A stretch of 64,000 nucleotides of DNA from Hydrangea macrophylla. Taxonomy: Eukaryota > Streptophyta > Magnoliopsida > Cornales > Hydrangeaceae. The notes under the pieces are model-generated. The model saw only the letters and a list, made by a program, of their open reading frames with translations, was not told the origin of the DNA and did no database searches. The stretch lies in the NCBI GenBank assembly GCA_033977485.1, contig CM066988.1, forward strand, positions 5,788,501-5,852,500, in the 5' to 3' direction. Shown here in pieces: positions 32,441-44,200 of this stretch (position 1 is the stretch's first letter; each line of letters begins with the position of its first letter). Made by a program: the position numbers and the translations under genes.

Positions 32441-32892
32441 CAGGGGATTAAATGAATCTGTTGGGATTAAAATGGATCTGCTGGGGATAAAACCTCATAA
32501 ATCTTGACTAAAATGGGCCACCGGGGCTAAACAGGATTGCGAACGGGCTAAAATGGGTCAGAACGGGCCTAAACGAGCTGAAATGGAGCAAAGTGGGGCC
32601 CACAGGGAGCAGTGCCGTGGCGGCATTGGGCCACTGCCACAGTAGCAGTTGGCTAGTGCTGTGGCGGCACTGGGTGGCCGGACTCTATGTGTGTATATCT
32701 CAGGTTTTTGAGCATTTCAAGCTCATTTTTGGCCATTTTGGAGTGTTTTTGGAGCCAAAATTTGTCAAAACGCAGCTTGTGCGCGCTCAGGGGAGTAATC
32801 TTTCCCCATGATTGGAATTTTGATTGGTGTTTTGGTTTGTTCCATTTTTCAAGAAGAAAGTTTGGCTTTAGTCTACCATTTTCTTGCAGATC

Positions 32893-33024
32893 CATGGCTT
32901 CGAGCTCGAGGAGACCGTCTAAGAAGGCAAAGGAACGAATGAAAGCCGAGAGCCAAACCCCAGACTTGATTTTACGGGACACCCAACGTCATCTTCCAGC
33001 CGCGGCTCTAGCGAGCATGGTATG
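32893..33024 (+). pseudogene. Possible antisense exon in the Tat-2 3' region
   Basis: On the plus strand, opposite to Tat-2 transcription, an ATG at 32893 begins MASSSRRPSKKAKERM. The frame runs about 44 codons to a donor-like ATG|GTATGC at about 33022. An acceptor-like ATATGTGCAG ends at 33202, and the reading after it stops quickly (VPEVTFEGPW*). Tat elements often carry an antisense extra ORF in this position. A short basic, Ser-rich start would fit a remnant of one. Alternatively, the frame is fortuitous. Confidence 0.4.
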
Positions 33025-33448
33025 CAAAACTTTTGACACTTTAGGACTATCTTGTGCATTATGCTAGATATATGGACTGCAATGTGTACCTAGAGTTTGT
33101 TGGAAGCTTGTTTTGTGCTCGTATGTTGATTTTGTGAAGTTAAACATTGAGTCGTGAATAGAGATTTTGTGCTTGTCTTTTTGCCATTTTTGATATGTGC
33201 AGGTACCGGAAGTGACATTTGAAGGGCCATGGTAGCCTTGCTTATGCTTTTCTATGGTACACCCAACTCTCGCCTGCCGTCAAGAGAATGGTAGACAATG
33301 CCGGGTTTGGCCAAAGTCCTGAAAGAAGAAGGGGTTGATTATGATGGTATCAACCAAACCGATGCGGTTGCCTACGTATCCCCTAGTGGGAATCAGGACG
33401 AGCGTAGTTCAGGGCGAGGCTTGAAAGAAAATTGATTTTGGGAAATGG

Positions 33449-34700
33449 TCAAGCATAGTACTTTTTGAGGCGATCCATGTTGATTGGTTCTTTGAATTTA
33501 ATGCCATTGAGGTCCATAAGGTAGGTTGCTCCTCCAGAAAGGATAGTTTTGACGATATAAGGGCCGACCCATTTGGGTTTGAACTTTTCGCGTGGATCAA
33601 AGATCGGGGCTCGCAATTCCTTAAGGACAAGGTCACCCTTGACAATTTTCCTTGGACGAACCCTTTTGTTGAAAGCACGAGCTATCCTCTTTTGATAGAT
33701 TCGGACATGGTCGACTGCCGCTAGGCGCTTTTCATCTATGAGAGCCAATTCTTCGTACCTTTCCCTTAACCAATCTGAATCTAAAATTTCACATTCTGCC
33801 ATCACGCGTAGGGACGGTAGTTCTATTTCAACTAGAAGTACTGCTTCCATTCCATATACTAGTGAGTAAGGAGTTGCTCCTGTGGACGTCCTTATCGATG
33901 TTCTGTATCCCCAAAGTGCGAGCGGTAGCTTTTCATGCCAGTCTTTGTAGGTATCGGCCAATTTTTGCAGTATGGCCTTGACATTCTTGTTTATAGCTTC
34001 GATTGCCCCATTAGCTTGCGGGCCTGTATGGTGACAACTTGTGATAAGTGATTTTGTATTCCTCAAATAAATCCCTAACTTCAGCTTTGAAATGACTACC
34101 ATTATCTGAGATGATCTCATGGGGGACTCCATAGCGACAGATGAGGTTCTTCTTGATGAACTTGGCCACTTCCTTGGCCCCCAACTTGCTGTAGGATGCG
34201 GATTCTACCCATTTTGTGAAGTAGTCAATGGCCACCAAAATGTATCGATTTCCATTCGAGGTTTTCAGAATGATTTCACCGATGATATCGATTCCTCAGG
34301 TCGAGAATGGCCAAGGAGAGGTCATGCTATATAGAAGAGATGGTGGTACATGCATCATGTTTGCATGGATCTGGCACTTGTGACACCTCTTACTTATTCG
34401 CAACAATCTTTCTCCAATGTTGTCCAGTAGTACCCTTGTCTTACAATCTTCTTGGCCAGCATGTGACCGTTCATGTGTGGGTCACATACCCCCTCGTGTA
34501 TTTCTTCCATCATTCTTCTATAACTTTTTCCAAACAAGCAAGTCAGGTTGTGACCATTGTACCCTTTCTTCAATAATTTTCCACCGCAAATGATGAATTG
34601 CGCTACAAATCTTCGAATTGCCCTTTTTGTCTTTCTTGGTAGACTCTTTGGGGGTACGTCCCCTTTTCTATGAAGTCCCAGACATCCTGATACCACGGTG
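33449..34700 (-). pseudogene. Integrase of Tat-2
   Basis: From right to left: the zinc region (IHEGVCDPHMNGHMLAKKI), the core with GIDIIGE (first Asp, just after a TGG-to-TGA stop at 34296-34298), AIDYFTKWVESA, EIISDNGSHF (second Asp) and ANGAIEAINK (Glu). The tail is long and intact: ALWGYRTSIRTSTGATPYSL, GMEAVLLVEIELPS, VKGDLVLKELRAP and WVGPYIVKTIL, ending MDRLKKYYA* at 33449. The last 227 codons (33449-34132) are open. A frameshift near 34030 separates them from the core. The DDE triad is present in sequence, but the gene is broken. Confidence 0.85.
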
Positions 34701-35190
34701 CTTCATTTTCTTCTTCTTCGATTGCGGTGATTATGCTGAATGAAGGCTCGTACCTTTGCTTAATTATCAAAGGCATCATCTTGACTCCTACGGGAATTTC
34801 GATCATGGAGGCTAAGGTAGCCAATGAATCTGCTAGCTGGTTCTCTTCCCTTGGCAAGTAGAAGAATGTGATGTTCTTGAACTGTCTCTTGAGTCCATCA
34901 AGATGATCGTGATAGGGCTTCAACCTTTCTTCTTTCACTTTCCATTCTCCTCTAGCTTATGATATGATGAGATTCGAATCTCTGAAGACATCCAACTTCT
35001 AAATTTTCAGTTCTATGGCTGCTTCCATCCCCAGAATGCATGCTTTATATTTAGCAGTGTTATTGGTGGAGTTATAATTGAGCTTGACTACCAGTGGGAT
35101 ATGGTCCCCATTTGGTGACACTAGAATCATTCCTACTCCATAGCCTTTCATGTTGGCTGCTCCGTCAAAGTACAACTTCCACTGTTCTTC
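34701..35190 (-). pseudogene. Second (archaeal-like) RNase H of Tat-2
   Basis: WKLYFDGAANMKGYGVGMIL (about 35190) opens the domain with its catalytic Asp. YKACILGMEAAIELKI follows before a stop at 34999. The rest is read at 34603-34938 (FFYLPREENQLADSLATLA), with the final Asp of the RNase H triad. A second RNase H after the usual one is the hallmark of the Tat lineage. The linker toward integrase is acidic (ITAIEEEENEAPWYQ). Confidence 0.8.
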
Positions 35191-37053
35191 CTTGATTTCC
35201 ATGATATTCTCGTTCGGGAACGAAAAATCTCCACTTACTTCAGAATCAATGGCGTGTTCAGCAAGATGTTCAGCTATAGTTCTCCCTTTTACCGATTTGC
35301 TTGTCACATACTTGATATAGAATTCGGATAGTAGAAGTAACCAACGGGATATACGATCGGTCAGGTTGAGTTTTTCGAGGAGGTATTTTAGAGGATCCAT
35401 GTGGTATATGAGCACAACTGGGAAGCCCATCATGTAGTTCTTCAGTCGGCAAGTGCACCAAACCAAGGCCCAACATGTTTTTTCAAGGGTAGAGTAGTTG
35501 AGCTCATACCCAGTCATCCTCTTGCTAAGGTAATATATGGCTTTTTCGGAGTGGCTTTCTTCTCCTTTTTGGGCTAACATGCAACCCATGGCATTTTCGG
35601 AGAAAGATAAGTAAAGGAATAAGGGCTTATGAGGAACGGGTGGTGAAAGGACGGGCAGATTTTGAAGGTAGGCTTTTATTTTGTCGAAAGCGGCTTGGCA
35701 TTGGTCATCCCATTGGAACTTCTCTCCTTTTCTCAGCAATCAGAACAAAGGATCACATGTAGTTGTGAGTTTGAAGATGAAGCGGCTGATAAATTGAATT
35801 CTTCCGAGAAACCCTCTCACTTCCTTTTCATTCCGTGGTGGTGCCATTTCTAGGATTGCCTTGATCTTAGAGGGATCTACCTCTATCCCCCTTTGTGTGA
35901 TGAGAAAACCCAAGAGCTTGCTGGAGGTCACACTGAAAGTGCATTTCTTTGGATTCAACCTCATCTTGTATTTGCGCAACCTTTCAAAAAACTTTCCCAG
36001 TGCCACCAGGTGTCCTTCTATGTCATTGGACTTCACGATCATGTCGTCTACGTACAATTCTACTTCCTTGTGAATCATGTCATGTAATAGAGTAGTGGCA
36101 GCTCTTTGGTAGGTCGCTCTAGCATTCTTGAGTCCGAAAGGCATTATCCTATAATAGTAGGTTCCCCAAGGTATGGTGAATGTCATCTTTTTCTGAGCTT
36201 CTGGCGCCATTAGAATCTAATTGTACCCCGAAAAACCATCCATGAATGACAGTAGCTCATGTCCTGCAGTGTTATCCACCAGGACATCGATGTGGGGAAG
36301 CGGGAAGTCATCCTTAGGACTGGCTTTGTTTAGATCATGGAAGTCGACGCACACACGAACTTTTCCATCCTTTTTGGGGACTGGCACGATATTGGCAACC
36401 CATTATGGATACTTGGTAACAAGGATGAACCCTGCCTTGATTTGCTTTTCTACTTCTTCCTTGACCTTGAATGCCCATTCTGGTCTCATGCGCCTAAGTT
36501 TCTACTTGACGGGATTAGAATTGGGAAGGAGGGGAATGCAATGTTGGATGATGTCGGGATCGACCCCAGGCGTGTCCTTGTAAGACCAAACAAAAACATC
36601 TTTGAATTCTTTTAGCAAAAGAGTCAATTTTCCTTTTTCGTTTTCATTAAGGGTTGAGCCAATTTGCACAATTTGTGGATTATCTTTTTTACCTAGGTTA
36701 ATTGATAAAGTATGTTCGATTATTTCATAAGCAGGTGATTTTTCAATTAGTTGCTTAAGTTCAATTGGGAGATCCTCGGAGGGATCTGTGCATTCATAAG
36801 TATTAGACACAGAGGAGTAAGCAGAATCGTCTTTCATTTCATTCATGATAGGTGGAGTGATTACATTAGACAGTGGTGGGCTTACAGCAGCCGACTCTGG
36901 TACAGACTCGATAATTGGAAGTACAGACTCTGGGGGAACAGGGGATAGGGAGACAGATGACTCTATAGCCTGGTTGCTTAGACCCTCCTCAGTTGGCTTG
37001 ACCTGATCATCTTGGCTCTCGGCCCTCTTTTCTTCGGTGAACTCTTCCCACAT
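35191..37053 (-). pseudogene. Reverse transcriptase-RNase H of Tat-2
   Basis: The frame 36502-37053 holds an acidic linker and the RT approach (LTLLLKEFKDVFVWSYKDTPG). After a stop, RT continues through VCVDFHDLNKASPKDDFPLP (about 36340-36290). The frame 35740-36210 has YYYRIMPFGLKNARATYQ and the catalytic ELYVDDMIVKS, with YVDD intact. Connection and first RNase H follow in 35191-35739 (FLGRIQFISRFI; then YYLSKRMTGYELNYSTLEKT and LIYHMDPLKYLLEK). Single stops at about 36210, 36500 and 35740 are the main lesions. Confidence 0.85.
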
Positions 37054-37082
37054 TTTCTCGATGGCTTCAGTGTCCAGATACT

Positions 37083-37982
37083 CTAACCAGTCTTCCTCAG
37101 GGGTCTTCTCAACTTCTTCGGGATAGAACGGATCTTGATAGGGGGCCTTTCGCAGTCGGCAAAGATTTCTAGCCTGGGGTGCCTTTTTCTAGTTGCCTGA
37201 TGGATCCAAGGTTCTGGGAACCCAAAATAGGGGAAATCGTCTCCTTCTTTGATGAATTGCCAATTCAAGGTTTCGCGATATGGTGGGAGACTCCTCACTC
37301 TTTTCTTCCATGGCTTCTGTAGCTCGATGTCTTCTTCAGTGGGCTTGTACCCCAACCCAAAAGTGCCTTGTTGCCCTTTAATCTGAGGGAACTCATAAAT
37401 CCCTTGCTGGCGTCGGCCCAATCCCATTCCAGGGAAGTAGTTCATTTTGTGGACGATGTTGACAACTGCAGAGTGGATCTCGGGGAACCTGTCTTCATCA
37501 TTGATCATGTGGACTTCTTCCATGAAGAATTCCCCGATTTCTCCTTCTTCTAGCTCAGGTATTTGGATTTCAAAGATGGGAGCGTAGTTTGGGAAAGCTT
37601 CATTACCCCAACTATTGCCGAGGATGATTTTCACCTCCTTTTCAAGAATGTACTTGATCATTTGATGCACAGTGGATGATACAGCTTTGTTGACATGCAG
37701 CCAGGACCTCCCGATCAATAAATTGAACGAGGCAGGTATATCCATAACTTGAAAGATTTCAGTGCTAACCAAAGATCCTACCCGGATTTGGAGAGAAACA
37801 GTCCCCATCACATTTCTCTTGGTGTTGTCGTAAGCCCTTACGGATTGCACAGATGGTGTGATATCAAGGACATTGACCCCCAAGGCGGTGGCAATCCTTA
37901 GAGCACAAACATTTAGGGCAGAGCCTGTATCGATCAGACAGAATGGCACTTGCTGTCCCTTACATCCAACAGTGATGTACAA
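37083..37982 (-). pseudogene. Aspartic protease plus G-patch region of Tat-2
   Basis: An open frame of 299 codons. The active site reads PFCLIDTGSALNVC (residues about 13-26), followed by FNLLIGRSWLH. A G-patch-like segment lies at residues about 180-215 (MNYFPGMGLGRRQQG, then GTFGLGYKP), a nucleic-acid-binding motif found in this part of some retroelement polyproteins. Its ATG is not the true start. The protein is continuous with Gag through a frameshift near 38035. This is the best-preserved frame of Tat-2. Confidence 0.85.
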
Positions 37983-39828
37983 AGCTTTGTTATGTGTAGA
38001 CCCTTCCGGCGGCAGGTCCTCATCAGAAAATGTAATGATTGGGTCAGGGGTGAGAAGCCCAAGAAAGCCACCATGTCTTCCAGTGCGGTGTCGATGGGGA
38101 CCTCAATTCCAGCCAAGGCATTCAACACAGCTTGCCTATGCTTGTAGGATGTTGCCATGATGTCCCACATCGAAAGATGCGCTTGGGTTTTCTTTAACTG
38201 CTTTATCAACTCATTGTCTTCTTCGATGATCTCATCCATTTTTCCCTTTCCCTTGTCTTTGACCGGACTTTTTTCGATTGCTTCAGTGGTAGGCTGTGGA
38301 GGCTGATAATGACGGCCTGACCTAGTTAGATGATCAATCTCGACAGAAGTAGGCCCTTCTACAGTCCCATCTTCTTTGAACCAGTCACAATCTGTTCCCA
38401 CAAATTGTTTCTCCAGCTCGTTCCAGATAGAAGCATCGCTTTTATTGTTGGGATCGTACCATTTGAGGTTCACTACCCCTAGATCATGTTCTTCCAAGAA
38501 GAATAGATCTTGTTCATCAGTCAGCTGTTGCTGCCACTCGTTGTCTCCTCCTTTAATCAGATAAGTTCCCATAGATTTTGGGATGTCAATGAAGGGTAAA
38601 GGTTGACCAAAGGGGGTGATATAGGTATCAGGGTTGAAGGATACATGGTTGGACTCAATGAGGATAATACTTTGGTGGTTTGATAGAGGATTTTGAGTGA
38701 TATGGTGCTGCTTTGGAGGTGGTTCAATGATATTCTGGTCAATGAGGTCTTGGATATCATAGCGAAGGTGCATGAAATCATCGGTGTTGTGGCCAGGGGC
38801 TTGGTGGTAGGTGCATCTTTTGGACATATCGCAGTTTAGCGGGAGTGGGGTATTTCGCGGCTGGAGTAGTTGGAGGTGGCCCTTTTTAAGGAGGCGATCT
38901 AAAGCTGAGGAGAGGGAGATTTCAAGCTTAGCGAAATTACGAGGAGGATTTTTCTTGAAAGGTCGCGAACATAAGAATTTCTGGTTAAGTTAGCTTGGTT
39001 GGAAGGTTGGTACGGCCTAGGAGGGTAAGTCATGGGTTGACTGCTAAGGGCATTGACATCCAGAGGATTGCAGGAGTAGTTGGGCCTTTTTGACTGACTC
39101 GGAGGCTCTTCTTTCTTGATCTTTCCTTCCTTGATAGCGTCTTCAATTCAAGTTCCAACTTCAAACAGCTCTTCGAGAGTAGAGATGGATTGGTAAAACA
39201 ATTTCTCATGGTAGAGTGATTGCAAATTCCGGATTAGGATTCTCACATGTTCTTTCTCAATCGGTCGGTGGGTCATTTGGGCCACTTTCTTCTTCCACCT
39301 GCTCAAGAAAGTAGCAAAGGATTCATTGTTGTTCTGCCGAGTAGTTTCCAAATCCCTGACTGTAACATCTAACTCTTGATTGTAAGAATAGTGATCGATG
39401 AAGACTCGTACGATGTCTTCCATGCCCGGGTTTTGGAGGCTTTCAAGGTTAGGAACCATGATAGTGCAGACTTTGCAAGAGTTTATGGGAACAACATTGC
39501 AATGTGCTTGTGGGTACAACCCATGGATTGGAAGATGCTCATACATAGCTTCACAAGACTTTTCGGATTTCCAGTTCCGTCAAAACGGTCGAATGCAGGC
39601 ATATTGAAGTTCTCTGGCAGTTTCAGCTTAACAGGCTCAAAGTGGCCTTCCAAGTCTAGCATGTAATCATCAACCCCTTTGCTTTTCCTCAGTACACTTT
39701 CCAGCTTGTCAACCTTATCCATTTTCTATTAGAGCTTTTTCTCATATGCAAATGGTGGGACCCCTTGAAACCAGTCTTCCTCCCCGTTATTCTCATGTGG
39801 GGGTGGTTCAAACCCCGGTGGTGGAAAC
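37983..39828 (-). pseudogene. gag: gag of Tat-2, main part (interrupted by Tekay-2)
   Basis: Capsid blocks include LKLPENFNMPAFDRFDGTGN (about 39630-39570), WFLTLKASK-like and HYSYNQELDVTVRDLETTRQ (about 39395-39340), then FLSRWKKKVAQMTHRP. A C-terminal block starts MSKRCTYHQAPGHNTDDFMH at 38827 (zinc-binding CxYH...H) and runs 265 codons to a frameshift near 38035. Stops and shifts near 39148, 39500 and 39725 break the rest. The N-terminus lies beyond Tekay-2 at 51128-51263. Gag of this group forms the particle. Confidence 0.8.
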
Positions 39829-42692
39829 TGTCACGCCCCGACGTAGCATAAATATGGAAAGCGTTTAATTTCCTTTATGGACCCGTAGGTCGCGACAGTT
39901 TGAAGGATCGATTCCGTCCCAAACGTCGAACAACATAAAACCATGATCAGAGTAAAGCAATCAAGATTTACAAATATTTTTCTAACTTATTACATATTGC
40001 AATACGGGGTCAACAAAGGCACAAGCCGCCTTAAAACAAAACAATACCTATTGTCTATTACAATCATCCTTATAACAAAACAGTCTATGACTTAAAACAT
40101 AGGGTATTGATAACAGTTCTATCTTCCAAAGCAGCCGATCTCAATTTGCATAATCATAGGGTCCAGCATAGTCATAACCTGAAAAGCCTGAACACGAATG
40201 TCCAGGGCGCATCAACGCCGTCAGCTTCAAGAAGCTGGTGAGTATTAAAAATATAACTTTGAATGTAACACATGCTCATTTACCATTTTCCAATTCCCAT
40301 TTAATTCAACAAGTTTATATTAAAGCAAGGAGTTCATTTTAGAAAAACAACCACAATATCATATGAAAGATATAATTCATATATGTGACAGTGTATGAAA
40401 ATAATGCACCATCTCATCTTACCGACTCTTTTTTTCTCGACAAACACAACAACCCACTATCTCACACCAGTATCCTTGTAATACTCCGATAGCCACACTT
40501 TAGCACATGGGTGCCAGGGAATGTCTAGTTTGCCTCACACTTTAGTCCGGGGTACCAGGGAGTGTCCAATGCCTCACACTTTAGTACCTAATCTGCCTCG
40601 CAAATACCGGAGGTAACCTCACGTAGTATCCTGACTCGGGTACCAGGGAGTGTCCGTAGGCCACACTTTAGCACTACTATGGGTGCCAGGGAATGTCCAA
40701 GTTCGGCGTCACACACTTGAACGCTTCCATGGGCGTCAGGGAGTGTCCAATTTTTCCACCATCGCACTACAAAGATACTCTCACTGCAATCTCAACACGT
40801 CACACTTTGGTACACAATTACCAGGGAGTGTACACAACACAATCTCAACCACACACTCTTTACCACACTGACCATTACTCTTTTCCACACTGACCGTCAT
40901 TTACACTCACCATGCATGTACAAATGACTCCATATGTATGTGATGACACTTAAACAAAAGTAAAATGATGAACGATAGGAACAACGGGCGTACGGGGATT
41001 GTTAAGTCGTAATACATCATCTCTATCGTCCAAACATAATCCAATAGGTTTCTGTTTTAGTAATTTTTCCCAAACAGAGATTTAAAAGTCCTTGAAAAAT
41101 CACCCAAACAGTTTTTTAACATAAAACAAGAAAAAACCAAAAACTGTCAAAAGTCGCGCGCGTAAGCCGCTCGCGCAACCCTCGCTCGCGCAGGCCGCTC
41201 GCGCGATATGCCAGTTTTCCCTTTTCTTTTAAAAGCCTTTTCTGTCTACCTGGAACCAGCCACTTCGCGCGCGCGGGTCGCTCGCGCGGGCCACTCGCCC
41301 GATCACACGCACGAGTTCATGCAGAAGCTTCATCTTCTTCCCCAGAATTCCCCTGTTTCAGTTTTAAAGGGTCTTTTTGACCCATTTTGCAATCCGGATT
41401 AAACACATGGCATGTAATATATGGATTTCTTCGTTTTTCGATGAGGATTATAAATCTACGATCAATTTAACATGAATCCAAACGTAGATCACGAATTTTA
41501 TGAAAAACTAAAAGATGATAAAACTAAATTTCTAATATACTTTCTCCTATGAACAAATTAAGCTATAAAACTTTAAACATAGCATCTGCAACATGTAATC
41601 TTTCATATTCATCTAAGAAAATGGATTTTGATTGAGATTGAAAAATCTTGATTTCAAGCTATGGATTTCCTACGTAAGAACATCAATGGAGATTTCTAAA
41701 TTAAACTATATAAACAGAAATCAAGGCATGAATTACATTAGAAGTGAGTTAATAATACTCACTAATTTGGTAAGAAGTATAGAAATGTTGAGAAAGAATA
41801 GAAATATAAGAAACCCAATTGAAGCTTCAAGCTATGGATGATCAAGCTTCTACTCTTTCTCAATATCTGAAATTAAACTCTCAAACTCTTTCTCTTTTCT
41901 CTCTGTGTTCTCTCTAAAGTCTCTCAATATCAGTGTGGAAGAAAGTAGATTGTGTGCTCAAGAGAGAAAGGGTTGTGAGTTATAAAGCTAAATAAGAACT
42001 TGGAGACCAAGTTCTCCCAAGTTCACTCTACAAAGTGATTTTATTATCTAATTTATAATCCAAACAATGCAGTTATACAAGATTAATACATAAGTGTGTG
42101 TATATAACAACTGTAGAAAGATTGAAAGGGTACTATAGACTAGTAGGGGTCAAAAGTGGGTGTTTGGGAAATGGAACTTATGGTACATCATTAAAACACC
42201 CAAGACAAGTCTAACCAAACAAGGCCTAAGCCAATGATGAGTTACTATAAATGGAAAGTAAAGTAAGTGTCAAATCTTACTTTACATCGCTTTCAAAATC
42301 TGTGGAAGTTTAATCTGGCGCTAACAGTTTTGAACATAAACTGGTATTTTCGCGGCGCGGTGTTCACCACAAAAATACAGAAAATTCATTTTAACGTAAG
42401 AAATGGTTTTCTGGTTTTATAAAAATACAGTTTGAATTAAGAGAAAATATTTCCACCATTTTGAAATACAGACTTTGAAATCCAACACAGGTATGGCTTG
42501 ATTTTATAAATTTACAGTTTGGCCCCAATAAGAATTTCAAATATGAAATAAAGCAAGTAATAAATTCTAAACATAGGAATTGTAATTAGAGAAGTGCAGA
42601 CAATATAATTTGATTTTTAAATATGACAATGCAAATACAGATTAATTATGGAAATGTCAATTTAAGATTAAATGAAAATGCAGGTTGTTACA
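39829..42692 (-). repeat. 3' LTR of Tekay-2
   Basis: 2864 bp. It contains a minisatellite of CCAGGGA.TGTCC units (about 40490-40835), a CpG-rich CTCGCGCG cluster (41153-41305) and several CT-rich stretches. No coding region. Confidence 0.92.
40490..40835. repeat. LTR minisatellite (ACTTTAG..GGTACCAGGGAGTGTCC units)
   Basis: About six irregular units carrying GGGTGCCAGGGAATGTCC or close variants. The same array is in the other LTR at about 48955-49295. Small frames across it are shadows of the repeat. Confidence 0.8.
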
Positions 42693-42704
42693 CCCTTCCT
42701 CCCT
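42693..42704 (-). other. Polypurine tract of Tekay-2
   Basis: The minus strand reads AGGGAGGAAGGG directly before the LTR start TGTAACAACC. Confidence 0.85.
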
Positions 42705-42737
42705 GAAACAGAATTTCGTCCCCGAAATCAAGACTAA

Positions 42738-43952
42738 CTAGTCATGAAACAACTTCGGGTACTTCTTTCTCATCTCATCTTCAACTTCCCACGAGGCTTC
42801 ATTCTCTTCATGGTGATTCCATTGAACTTTCACCAATGGAATGTCCTTGTTCCTCAATTTCTTGATACTCTGATCCAGAATCTTCACAGGTCTCTCCTTG
42901 TAAGAAATGTTATGACTCGTCTCAATATCGTCATAACTAACCACGTGTGAGGGTCTCGTATGCACTTTCTCAGCATATTAACATGAAATACATTGTGAAC
43001 CCCAGACATCTTCGGTGGTAGCGCCAGTCGATATGCCACTTTCCCGACATGTTCCAAAATCTCGAACGGTCCGTTGAAACGCGGAGCTAATTCTCCTCTC
43101 TTGAGACCGAAGCGTACTACTCCTCAGGTCGGTGAAACCTTAAGGAGTACGTGATCTCCAACACTAAATTCTAAATCTTTCCGGCGTCGATCGGCATAAC
43201 TCTTATACCGGCTTTGAGCGATTCTCATCCTCTCCTTTACCAAAGAAATCTTTTCGTTGGTTTCTTTAACAAAAGCTGGTCCCAACAATTCTGTGTCTCC
43301 CACCTTTGCCCAACACAACAGAGAACGACATGGTTGTCCGTACAATGCTTCGAACGGAGCCATCTTGATACTCATGTGATAACTGTTGTTATAGGCAAAC
43401 TCGACCAAAGGCAAGTGTGTTTCCCAAGATTCTTCAAAATCAATAACACAAGCCCTAAAGCATATCTTCCATGATCTGATTAACACGCTCAGTCTGGCCG
43501 TCTGTCTGCGGGTGAAAAGTAGTACTCATCTTGAGCGAGGTTCCCATAGCTTCTTTCAAACTTTCCCAAAAGCTAGACGTGAAACATGCATCACGGTCTG
43601 ACACAATCGACACAGGTGCACCGTGAAGTCGTACAACTTGTTGTATGTACATCCGGCTCATTCTTTCTACTGGGTACGTCATATTATAAGCAAAAAAATG
43701 AGCCGATTTCATCAATCGATCCGCGATTACCCAAATGGCGTAATGATTCTGTTGCGATCGGGGAAATCCTACTACAAAATCCATGGTTATATGCTCCCAC
43801 TTCCAATCAGGAACAGGTAGTGTTTGCAACAATCCCGAGGGTCGTTGATGTTCTGATTTGACTTGTTGATACGTCAAACACCTGGATACAATTTCGACCA
43901 CATCCTTCTTCATATCTTCCCTCCAGAAATTTCTCTTCAAATTCTTGTACAT
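42738..43952 (-). pseudogene. Integrase with chromodomain of Tekay-2
   Basis: The frame 43455-43952 holds the end of the zinc region (RNFWREDMKKDVVEIVSRC) and the core: HITMDFVVGFPRS (Asp), VSIVSDRDACFTSSFW (Asp) and TDGQTERVNQIMEDML (Glu). It shifts frame near 43470 into EESWETHLPLVEFAYNNSYH and GQPCRSLLCW (43124-43486). A third piece, 42738-42965, ends with KDIPLVKVQWNHHEENEASW and YPKLFHD*, a chromodomain-like tail. Such tails are thought to guide insertion to marked chromatin. The DDE residues are all present. Two to three frame breaks make it a pseudogene. Confidence 0.85.
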
Positions 43953-44200
43953 TTTCGTTCTTCCTGGGTAGACTGTATATCTTGACTTATGTGCTTCTCT
44001 AGGATATCCTTTCTTAGCTCACCACCATCTGGCACATATAATCTATCTCTGTACCGATATCCTCCATCGATTCCCACTTTCCATTCTGTCGGGTCTTTTT
44101 CTGACATGTTAACTAACTATGTCTGAAACTTCTCATCTTCTTTTTGTGCTCTAATGATGCGGTCGATGAGATCGGGCTGTAGGAGACATCCAAAAAGTTG

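Larger units (their letters stand above)
31481..33448 (-). other. Proximal 3' noncoding region of Tat-2
   Basis: It lies between the integrase stop and the CACTA insertion. It contains about three copies of a 155-162-bp tandem repeat (31940-32440), a possible antisense exon (32893-33024) and the second CTACGTA hairpin (33372-33407). Long repeat-rich 3' regions are common in Tat elements. Confidence 0.7.

Noticed and set aside
36221..36615. Plus-strand frames of 92-120 codons inside Tat-2 RT
   Set aside because: They are antisense shadows. The minus strand encodes recognisable RT blocks over the same bases.
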